Positions 54,032 to 60,743 of a stretch of 64,000 nucleotides of DNA are shown one piece after another. Both the position numbers and the translations under genes were made by a program. Under the pieces are notes generated by a model. That model searched no databases and was not told where the DNA came from. It saw only the letters and a list, made by a program, of their open reading frames with translations. Each line of letters starts with the position of its first letter. Within the stretch, counting starts at the first letter, position 1. The DNA lies in NCBI GenBank assembly GCA_963845285.1, contig CAWJRO010000022.1, forward strand, positions 21,473 through 85,472, written 5' to 3'. This stretch comes from Methanobacterium_C sp963845285 (GTDB taxonomy: Archaea > Methanobacteriota > Methanobacteria > Methanobacteriales > Methanobacteriaceae).

Positions 54032-54052
54032 CGTTTATAATACTTATAAACG
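54032..54052. promoter_or_regulatory. Perfect palindrome CGTTTATAA-TAC-TTATAAACG
   Basis: A 21-bp sequence with a perfect 9-bp inverted repeat and a 3-base spacer, between sites S3 and S4. It is not of the 7-10-7 type. Possible operator for the ribbon-helix-helix protein encoded 230 bases away, but that is inference. Confidence 0.45.
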
Positions 54053-54206
54053 TATATTAACTCGTATTTAAAATTTTTATGGGCTTACAATCTTCTTAAA
54101 AGTCTGTTGATTTAGGTATTTTAATAGACTTAAGCAATGCTTTTTAACGATTGTTATCTCAAATCATTAATGTCTTTAAATCAAAATACCCTGTTTTTTT
54201 ATTAAA

Positions 54207-54230
54207 TGACATGCCTATATAACCATATCG
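54207..54230 (-). promoter_or_regulatory. 24-bp palindromic site with TATA spacer (site S4)
   Basis: On the - strand: CGATATG-N10-CATGTCA, spacer GTTATATAGG with a TATA-like core. It shares the geometry of the other sites and lies 257 bases before the methyltransferase start, in the 328-base gap 53951-54278 that otherwise has no recognised gene. Confidence 0.55.
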
Positions 54231-54278
54231 GTTTTAAAGTTTTTTGGACAGGCTCCTTAAATTACTTAATAAAAAATA

Positions 54279-54431
54279 TTATAAAATTCCTTTTAGTCTA
54301 CTTTTTCTTATATAATCATCTACAGCTCTTCTAATAATATCTGCCATTGGGATATTTCCTTTTTTCTGTGAGAGCGTCCTTAAATCATTGTACATGTCTT
54401 GAGGTATTTTCATTGTTATCTGTTTATCCAC
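54279..54431 (-). CDS. Small ribbon-helix-helix regulator
   Basis: A 50-residue protein starting at GTG 54429-54431 after GGTGATTTCA. The N-terminus KQITMKIPQDMYNDLRTLS is the beta-strand and first helix of a CopG/NikR-type ribbon-helix-helix fold, followed by IPMADIIRRAVDDYIRKS for the second helix. Without an effector domain it would act as a simple dimeric repressor. It lies between the FmdE-family gene and the S3/S4 sites and is a candidate regulator of the island. Confidence in its reality is good because both start signal and fold pattern fit. Confidence 0.75.
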   Translation of the reverse strand: MDKQITMKIPQDMYNDLRTLSQKKGNIPMADIIRRAVDDYIRKSRLKGIL

Positions 54432-54519
54432 TGAAATCACCTGCGAACTCGAAGTTCTGATTTTGAGATTCTTAATATAGATTCACAAAAGAATAGTTCA
54501 TAAAAAAGAGATATTTAAT

Positions 54520-55104
54520 TTATCCTTGGTTTTCTGGATTTGCACACCATTTGCACAGGGATTCATTTTCTTCTGCGATGAAGGACTCACCACAAATATT
54601 ACAGATGGTTACATTCTTTTTTTCCTTGACAGGCACGGGCACTTCAATAAAGTACCAACTGTAAACGTCTCCATCAGCTTTTATAAGTTCAGATATGGCA
54701 TCTTCATGGGAAACCTTCCTTTCGTTCATGTACCATGCATGAAATACAGGATAATTAATGGTTTTTTCAGGGTCAAGGACGATTCTAACGGCTTTAATGG
54801 TTTTTTCTCCCTTTTCGGCTGATTTATTTATGGTTGCTGCCATCTTTCCATGATCAACAATGTGTAAACCTTTGTTACCTATTGTACAACCACGAAGTAT
54901 TTGAAATGGGTCTGGAAGGCAATTCTGGGTTTCGCAGGTAACGAAAATTCGCTCTCCATCCTTTATGTCAAGCAAGTTCCTTGCAAGGTTTAACATTTGA
55001 ATTCCTATAAAAGCCCCTGTACTTAAATAACCATGGAAAGGAACTAACTTTTCGATTTGGGCTTTCAAATCGGGATCATTTATTTTATTTAGATTTTTGT
55101 CCAT
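54520..55104 (-). CDS. FmdE-family protein with C-terminal zinc ribbon (divergent)
   Basis: The 194-residue protein has the FmdE core: FHGYLSTGAFIGIQM at about residues 18-32, then CETQNCLPDPFQILRGCTIGNKGLHIVDHGKMAAT. The usual CPG of the first motif is replaced by STG, so metal ligation differs from the paralogue at 56661. A zinc ribbon CNICGE...CKWC ends the chain. FmdE was first described as a protein co-purifying with molybdenum formylmethanofuran dehydrogenase and is thought to bind metal; its exact role is unknown. The ATG follows AGGTGTTAAA. Confidence 0.82.
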   Translation of the reverse strand: MDKNLNKINDPDLKAQIEKLVPFHGYLSTGAFIGIQMLNLARNLLDIKDGERIFVTCETQNCLPDPFQILRGCTIGNKGLHIVDHGKMAATINKSAEKGEKTIKAVRIVLDPEKTINYPVFHAWYMNERKVSHEDAISELIKADGDVYSWYFIEVPVPVKEKKNVTICNICGESFIAEENESLCKWCANPENQG

Positions 55105-55233
55105 TTTAACACCTCTGATGATTTATTCATGAGTAACTATTTATTAATCAATAAATAATCAATTAAATCATTTATTTCGACTCATTTATGTGATTAACAC
55201 GTATCAATGAGATTACATCGGATATCAATAAAA

Positions 55234-55872
55234 TCAAATCTTTTGAATTACCACCCATAAACCAGAATCGTCATTTATTACATGATAATTGGCAATATTT
55301 GCCCCATTAATGGCCTTTTCAAGGGTTGTTGGGCTGATCTTTTTCGGATGGTCATAACATTCTTCAAAATTAATTATTTTGTTTTTAACTTTTTTATCTC
55401 TCTCTTTTTTACTTATATCTTCTATTTTTTGCTTCATTTCGGAACTTCCAAAGCCTCCACCAACATAGCCCACACCTTCAGGCTTTAAAATACGATTTAT
55501 TTCTTTAAAGGAGGTTGATAAATCTTGCCAGAATGGCATTGACCCCCTACTAACTACCAAGTCTGCGAACCTGTCTTTAAATGGTATATTTTGTACATCA
55601 CCTTGCACTGGAATGATCCTGCCATAAAAACCTTCCTCATAGATATTTTCCTGTGCTTTTCGGCACATATCCTCGGAGATGTCCATTGCATATATTTTAA
55701 GGTTTGTAATTTTTGCAAGGGCTATTGAAAGGGATGCGGGGCCGGCACCGACATCTATGCACACCCCTTCATTAATACAAAACTTTTCGGTGATCTGTTG
55801 GGCTATTAGGGGATATACTGGTGCAAAAGGTCCTTTTGATACAGTATCCATCTTTTCAGGGTCTGTTTTCAT
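55234..55872 (-). CDS. Class I SAM-dependent methyltransferase
   Basis: A 212-residue methyltransferase with motif I CIDVGAGPASLSIALAK at about residues 40-56, IYAMDISEDM at about 62-71 and DRFADLVVSRGSMPFW near 103-118. It is 15 bases after the DUF364 gene, so it belongs to the fmdE-DUF364 operon. The methyl acceptor is unknown. A short helical C-terminus completes the fold. Pairing with a DUF364 protein recurs in metal-linked gene clusters, which supports a role in making or modifying a metal-binding compound. Confidence 0.82.
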   Translation of the reverse strand: MKTDPEKMDTVSKGPFAPVYPLIAQQITEKFCINEGVCIDVGAGPASLSIALAKITNLKIYAMDISEDMCRKAQENIYEEGFYGRIIPVQGDVQNIPFKDRFADLVVSRGSMPFWQDLSTSFKEINRILKPEGVGYVGGGFGSSEMKQKIEDISKKERDKKVKNKIINFEECYDHPKKISPTTLEKAINGANIANYHVINDDSGLWVVIQKI

Positions 55873-55887
55873 GTTACTCTTCCATTA

Positions 55888-56655
55888 TTACTTTTCCCTT
55901 ACCCTGAACTGGATCTCACCTTTACACACTTTGGTGTTTATCATCCCTCCGCTCTGGCTGATCTTTCGGAGTATAGCTTCAGGATCAAGTATTTCAACGC
56001 CAGCAAGCATATCTGCACCATAATCAAACATGACTTCGCTCATAGATGTGCTCGGACCAAGGAGGATCGTGTAGGCATCTTCTTGTCTTGCAAGATTTAA
56101 ATAACGTTCCAATCCTTTGTTGATCAAGGTGGAACCTGTTATAACAATTATGTCGCTTCCCGGAAAAACATACTCTGCTGCAGATTCTGTTATTATTCCT
56201 TCTTTTGGATTTAAAAGTGTAGGATCACATTCCAGAACCCATAATTCCTTTGCAACATTTCTTATCTCATCTATTTTTGGGAATTTACCAACCATGGTGA
56301 TCTTCTTGTTTTTTCCCTCTTCCAAGATCAGATCCTGGGCATTGATGTTTGTTTTTCCTTGAGGTTTGATCATTGAGTTTATGGCTGCAACACCAATACT
56401 GGCCTCCACCAGGTTCCATGATCTGGCATATTCTGCCAGTTCAAGGGTGGTTTTATCTGTAAGATTTCCCATGTCCTGGGTGTAATTTCCATGTACCACA
56501 GGGATACCATAGGTCTTGGCAACTCCCCCATATTTTCCATGAGAACATGTCCAACCTACGCCCACCCTAACATCTTTAACTGGAGCATCATTTGCACTGT
56601 TTGCTTCAATTAAATCGTCAATAAGTTTCATTTCCTTCAATTGTTCCACCTTCAA
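55888..56655 (-). CDS. DUF364 (putative heavy-metal chelation) protein
   Basis: The 255-residue protein has an N-terminal DUF4213-like region (VGVGWTCSHGKYGGVAKTYG) and a DUF364 core (VGKFPKIDEIRNVAKELWVLECDP and GSDIIVITGSTLINKGLERYL). Pfam describes DUF364 as a putative heavy-metal chelation domain; biochemical proof is lacking. It sits between fmdE (5 bases upstream) and a methyltransferase gene (15 bases downstream). The family is usually near ABC importers. In this island it may help handle molybdenum, tungsten or another metal. Confidence 0.83.
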   Translation of the reverse strand: MKVEQLKEMKLIDDLIEANSANDAPVKDVRVGVGWTCSHGKYGGVAKTYGIPVVHGNYTQDMGNLTDKTTLELAEYARSWNLVEASIGVAAINSMIKPQGKTNINAQDLILEEGKNKKITMVGKFPKIDEIRNVAKELWVLECDPTLLNPKEGIITESAAEYVFPGSDIIVITGSTLINKGLERYLNLARQEDAYTILLGPSTSMSEVMFDYGADMLAGVEILDPEAILRKISQSGGMINTKVCKGEIQFRVREK

Positions 56656-56660
56656 ACTAT

Positions 56661-57221
56661 TTAACCTGTGGCATTGTAGTACGGTCTATCTGCACAGGCC
56701 TTGCAAACTACTTTTCCATCCACCAAAACATCTCTGCCGTCCATGATGCGTTCTCCACATTTTGAACAAACTGCTTTGTGTTTTGGCAAGCCCGGAATGT
56801 CATTTTCAGGCACTTCAAATTGAACCTCTTCCAACTTCAAAAGTTCTTCTTCAGGTATGGTTGCAAGTTTTTTAATAGCTTCTTCCATGGTTTGGTCTGA
56901 GGGGTTCTTGGATTTGTCTTCAATAGATGAAACCCTTACGGATTTTCCTGTTTCCATGTTAATAAAGGTTGCTGCAAATTTACCATAATCCACATATTTA
57001 AGGCTTCTGTGACCTAAAGAGCATCCTGTAATGGCCTGAACAGCATCTGTCATACATCTGTCAATTTCCACGTATACAATAAGGTCTTGGCTTCTCTCTT
57101 TAGGGTCAAGACCCAACTCTTTCATGGCTGCAATTGTCATTCGTGTTCCCATAACTATGCCTGGACATATTCCTCCATGGAATTTTTTTGCTTTTTCAAC
57201 TAGAATTTCGTAATCATCCAT
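56661..57221 (-). CDS. FmdE-family protein with zinc ribbon
   Basis: The 186-residue protein keeps the canonical FmdE motifs FHGGICPGIVMGTRM at about residues 14-28 and CMTDAVQAITGCSLGHRSLKYVDYGKFAATF at about 56-86. The C-terminal zinc ribbon is CSKCGERIMDGRDV...CKACAD. It starts an operon with DUF364 and a methyltransferase. A 13-bp palindrome ACTTAT-A-ATAAGT (57303-57315) lies upstream. FmdE proteins bind metal; whether this one carries molybdenum to formylmethanofuran dehydrogenase is unproven. Confidence 0.88.
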   Translation of the reverse strand: MDDYEILVEKAKKFHGGICPGIVMGTRMTIAAMKELGLDPKERSQDLIVYVEIDRCMTDAVQAITGCSLGHRSLKYVDYGKFAATFINMETGKSVRVSSIEDKSKNPSDQTMEEAIKKLATIPEEELLKLEEVQFEVPENDIPGLPKHKAVCSKCGERIMDGRDVLVDGKVVCKACADRPYYNATG

Positions 57222-57334
57222 TGTGTCACCTTTGTTGTTTTTTTGTTTAATGAGCTTGATTAAATTTAATATCTAAATTTAAAGCAATAAAACTATCATA
57301 TTACTTATAATAAGTTTCTATAACTTATTAAAAT

Positions 57335-57957
57335 TTAATTTGAAATGTTAGCGCCGGTTTTTATGGCGCCGGTTTTGTAGATGATTTTATTGGTTATTAT
57401 TAGTTCTTTACCATCCACTATATGCTCGCCACAGTTTGAACATACTACTATCCGTTCTGGAAAGCCGGGAATATCATTTTCAGGTATTTCGAGTTTTAAT
57501 TCCTCTAACTTCAAAAGTTCTTCCTCGGACATTCTGGACATTTTTTCGACTGCAGCGTTCATATCTTCTTTGTTAATATTGGGTTTTCTATCTTCAGCGG
57601 ATTTTAAAACATTTTCAAGCCATGTCCAGAAGTCTGGACAGGAATCAAGTTCATTGTCCCGTGCTGAAACTCTAATAGCTTTTCCTGTTGAAATATTAAC
57701 GAATGTTGCAACGAATTTACCGTAGTCATTATATTTTAAAGTTCTATGGCCCAATGTACATCTGTTGCAGCTTGTATGCCGTCGGTCATGCAACGATCTA
57801 TTTCTACATAAACGATTAGATCTTTGTTTTGATCCATGGGGTTCATTCCTAGTTTTTTCATGGCCGCTATACTCATTTTAGTTCCTATAATCACACCAGG
57901 ACATATACCACCATACAATGTCTTGGCTTTTTCAATTAGAATCTCATAATCACCCAT
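57335..57957 (-). pseudogene. FmdE-family gene broken by a one-base frameshift
   Basis: From MGDYEILIEKAKTLYGGICPGVIIGTKM (start ATG 57957 after AGGTGAAAAA) the frame follows the 56661 paralogue to CMTDGIQAAT. Losing one G near 57762 then shifts it out of frame. The continuation GCTLGHRTLKYNDYGKFVATF is in another frame and runs to 57335. The second half also has an acidic insertion (DSCPDFWTWLENVLK) and a degraded zinc ribbon in which the second CxxC is gone. A decaying third copy of the family is likely, but a sequence error at 57762 alone is possible. Confidence 0.8.
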
Positions 57958-57983
57958 TTTTTCACCTGATCTCATAGTTCAAT

Positions 57984-57990
57984 CGATATA
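57984..57990 (-). promoter_or_regulatory. Half-site of the 24-bp family upstream of the broken fmdE gene
   Basis: TATATCG on the - strand follows a spacer-like TTTATATAGC with a TATA core, in the 93-base gap between this gene and the polyferredoxin gene. Only one half fits the 7-10-7 consensus (six of seven bases), so it is a weak candidate. Confidence 0.3.
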
Positions 57991-58068
57991 GCTATATAAA
58001 AAATCTAGATTTGAATAATGAGTGCTGTGTTAAATTCAAAAAAATGAATATATAAAAAAAATTTAAAG

Positions 58069-59079
58069 CTATTTGGATGATTCAACCAACAGTTTTTCCA
58101 TCTGTTTCTGCCATGACTTTGAACGGATGTTGTTCAAGTTTACACTTTCCCTTTTCAGGTCTATACAACTTTGTGGGCAGACCTGTGTACATGCACCGCA
58201 GAGTATGCAGAATTTTGGGTCTATCTGGGATTTACCATCAACCAGGCTCACTGCATTGCAGGGGCATACATCTATGCATGCATGACATGATTCACCTTTA
58301 CAAATTTCTCTATCTGTTGTTATGCTTCCTTCAAATGGTTTTGTGATTACTGCAGCATCAACTGGACAGATTTCCTGGCACCATCCACAGTTCACACAGT
58401 TATCCTTGTTCAAAAAGGAGTTTCCTGTTATTTTGGTATCTTCTGGTTTCAGATTGTATTCAGCGTATGCGCAGGATGCACAAACAGCTTTAATAGCTTC
58501 CGTTGGACAGGCACGTCTGCAAACCAAACAGTAAACACACTTGTCTTCGTCAATTTTGACTTCATATGATGTTGGGCTGTCCTGTTTGATTTGGATTGCA
58601 TCTGCCGGACACATTTCCTCACAAACCTTACAGTTTATACATTTATCTTGATTGACACTTATTTCACCGGTTACAAGTTTTGATCTTGTTGGAAGCTCTC
58701 TTGCAATCGTTATGGCTTCCTGTGGACATGAAGATTCACAGGCCTTGCAATATATGCATTCCTCATCATTTATTCCCGCATCATGTTCCCATTTTGGATA
58801 TTCTTCCATATCCTTAATGTTGGAACCATCTATCTGAAATTCAAGTGCATCAAATGGGCATGCAGTTGCGCAAAGTCCACAGAGGGCACATTTATTTCCA
58901 TCCAGGTTTATATAATCCATTTTAACAAGCCCTCTTGCTATTGGGAGTATTGGGCCAGTTCTAATGGCTTTTGTGGGGCATATATCTTTACATATTCCGC
59001 AACCCACGCATTTATCATTTTTGTGGGTTAAAGAACGATTTTGTTCTCCTTGTCGTATTATAGAATTCATATAATCCAT
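58069..59079 (-). CDS. FwdF-like polyferredoxin
   Basis: The 336-residue protein has eight [4Fe-4S] motifs in the same order and spacing as FwdF at 31901, from CVGCGICKDIC near residue 24 to CILCGACTQVC near 297. One cluster is altered: CKGESCHACIDVC has four residues between the first two cysteines. This paralogue is not accompanied by other Fwd/Fmd subunits, so it must serve another complex or a second Fwd pool. An ATG at 59079 and another at 59070 both follow GGAT-type sequence; the first is used. It lies beside the small ferredoxin gene. Confidence 0.88.
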   Translation of the reverse strand: MDYMNSIIRQGEQNRSLTHKNDKCVGCGICKDICPTKAIRTGPILPIARGLVKMDYINLDGNKCALCGLCATACPFDALEFQIDGSNIKDMEEYPKWEHDAGINDEECIYCKACESSCPQEAITIARELPTRSKLVTGEISVNQDKCINCKVCEEMCPADAIQIKQDSPTSYEVKIDEDKCVYCLVCRRACPTEAIKAVCASCAYAEYNLKPEDTKITGNSFLNKDNCVNCGWCQEICPVDAAVITKPFEGSITTDREICKGESCHACIDVCPCNAVSLVDGKSQIDPKFCILCGACTQVCPQSCIDLKRESVNLNNIRSKSWQKQMEKLLVESSK

Positions 59080-59125
59080 CCTGTTTCAATTTTTATCTAC
59101 AACTTACATTTACTCTTGAGTGGTT

Positions 59126-59317
59126 TCATACTTTTGATATTGCTTGATTTGGACAGTTCTGAATACATAAATCGCAGTCATCACAGTTCTCTGTTTTTAT
59201 AACAACATTTCCATCTTCTTCAACAAGAGCTCCTTTTTCACATATTTTTATACATAGTCCCTCTCCAGGGCAGTTACTTATATTACCACATTTTTCTGTG
59301 TCTATTGTTACTGGCAT
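59126..59317 (-). CDS. Small ferredoxin
   Basis: The ~63-residue protein has two cluster motifs: an irregular CGNISNCPGEGLCIKIC and a regular CDDCDLCIQNCP. The start is ATG 59317, nine bases after GGAGG; the ATG at 59326 is too close to the same site. It is 46 bases upstream of the polyferredoxin gene and probably co-transcribed with it. A 24-bp palindromic site with a TATA spacer (S5) lies 43 bases upstream. Confidence 0.82.
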   Translation of the reverse strand: MPVTIDTEKCGNISNCPGEGLCIKICEKGALVEEDGNVVIKTENCDDCDLCIQNCPNQAISKV

Positions 59318-59359
59318 AGTTATCATCCTCCATGAATATCCTTCTTAATATGAAATACT

Positions 59360-59383
59360 CGAAATGTATATATAAACGTATCG
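59360..59383 (-). promoter_or_regulatory. 24-bp palindromic site overlapping the ferredoxin/polyferredoxin TATA box (site S5)
   Basis: On the - strand: CGATACG-N10-CATTTCG with spacer TTTATATATA. The last 16 bases (TTATATATACATTTCG) are identical to the corresponding part of site S1 at wtpA, although the two genes are 20 kb apart. Spacing to the start codon suits a TATA-overlapping operator. Confidence 0.7.
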
Positions 59384-59484
59384 ATTTAATTTTCAAAAAA
59401 AATATTTTCTTGTGAATGAATCAAGAAAATATCATAATCTTGTATAATATTTATAATAACTATTAAACTTATTTTTTATGATTT

Positions 59485-59591
59485 GTGGTTGTCTCATAAT
59501 TCAAAATTTACAAAAAAATAAGAGTAGCTATGGTTTTAAATTCAAAAATAATACAAATTATAGAAGTCACAACTAATTATGAGACTGACTC
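59485..59591. mobile_element. MITE-like element, copy 8
   Basis: A 107-bp copy starting GTGGTTGTCTCATAATTC and ending ATTATGAGACTGACTC. It is flanked by an exact 5-bp direct repeat GATTT (59480-59484 and 59592-59596). It lies between the ferredoxin promoter and the molbindin gene in a gap of 411 bases with no other feature. Confidence 0.85.
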
Positions 59592-59737
59592 GATTTTAGA
59601 TGGGCAAAATAGATGGGCAAAATTTTTTTAGATTTATTATATAAATTAAAAATATAGTTAGAAATAGTAGAAAAATAGTTAAAAATAACTTTTGAAGTTA
59701 ATTCATAACAAAAATTTAAAAAAAATAAATTAGGGAT

Positions 59738-59947
59738 TTAATCTTTTGCAATCATGACTTCTGTTGATTTTACTATGGTTGAAACTTTGTTGCCTTCTTT
59801 AATTCCAAGTTTTTCAACAGATTCTTTAGTTATTATGGCAGTCACAACGCCTGGAGATTTTACTTCTACCTTAACGTTTGCCATGACAGCACCTACTTCA
59901 ACGTTCTTTACAGTTCCTTCCATCACATTTCTTGCACTAATCTTCAT
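59738..59947 (-). CDS. Molbindin (single Mop/TOBE domain)
   Basis: The 69-residue protein is one molybdate-binding Mop domain: KISARNVMEGTVKNVEVGAVMANVKVEV, followed by AIITKESVEKLGIKEGNKVSTIVKSTEVMIA. Such proteins oligomerise and store or buffer molybdate or tungstate in the cell. It fits the Mo/W setting of the island. The ATG follows GGGGGAGATCAT. It is divergent from trmO across a 115-base region containing TATA-like AAATATATTATATAAAG for this strand. Confidence 0.9.
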   Translation of the reverse strand: MKISARNVMEGTVKNVEVGAVMANVKVEVKSPGVVTAIITKESVEKLGIKEGNKVSTIVKSTEVMIAKD

Positions 59948-60062
59948 ATGATCTCCCCCTTTATATAATATATTTATATGTTTAATTCTATAAAAGAATT
60001 TTTATGTTTTTAAGAGCATCTCGACATTATCTAATTTTCTAAACAAAGGTTATGGTGATAAA

Positions 60063-60554
60063 ATGGAATCAGTTCAGTACAAACCAATTGGCATTATAAA
60101 GTCTCCATTTAAGCAGTTAGATGGTATGCCCATCCAACCTATCGGAGCATGTGGAGTTCATGGTGAAATACAACTCAATGAAGAGTACAAGGATGGCCTC
60201 ATAGATCTCAAAGAATTCTCCCACATAATCCTTATTTACCATTTACATTTATCAAATGGTTACTCTTTGATGGTTAAGCCTTTTTTAGATGATAAAAAAC
60301 ATGGAATATTTGCTACAAGGGCGCCAAAAAGGCCAAATCAAATAGGTATTTCTGTTGTAAGGCTTGAAAATGTAGAGGGTGCCGTTGTGCACATATCCAA
60401 TGTGGACATAGTTGATGGCACGCCCTTATTGGATATAAAACCTTATATTCCTCATTTTGACAAAAAAGAAGATGAAGATATTTGTATTGGATGGTTTGAG
60501 GATAAACATAAAGAAGCTTCTAGTAAAAAATCAGATAAACGTTTTATGGATTAG
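60063..60554 (+). CDS. trmO: tRNA (N6-threonylcarbamoyladenosine37-N6)-methyltransferase TrmO
   Basis: The 163-residue TsaA-like beta-barrel enzyme methylates t6A at position 37 of some tRNAs using S-adenosylmethionine. Typical motifs are IGIIKSPF near residue 8, then RAPKRPNQIGISVVRLENVEG near 79-99, which contains the family RPN(P/Q)IG signature, and DIVDGTPLLDIKPYIPHFD near 119-137. The ATG follows GGTGATAAA. The product is unrelated to the metal island, so it is probably a chance neighbour. Confidence 0.9.
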   Translation: MESVQYKPIGIIKSPFKQLDGMPIQPIGACGVHGEIQLNEEYKDGLIDLKEFSHIILIYHLHLSNGYSLMVKPFLDDKKHGIFATRAPKRPNQIGISVVRLENVEGAVVHISNVDIVDGTPLLDIKPYIPHFDKKEDEDICIGWFEDKHKEASSKKSDKRFMD

Positions 60555-60743
60555 GATAGGTAGTTTCTGGGCTGATTAAATTAATCTTTAATTTATCCTT
60601 TAATTTAATCTTTTTTTACAAACCTACTGTTTGAGATTTTTACTCAATAGTTTTTACTCAATAGTTCTTAATTAATAATTTTCAAATTAGAATAGAGAAC
60701 AAAGTAAAATAAAGAATTAAAATCGAGAAAAAGAATTGAAGAG

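Noticed and set aside
54240..54256. GGACAGGCTCC near 54247 as a further MITE end.
   Set aside because: Only a partial match to the terminal repeat, with no second end or family interior nearby.
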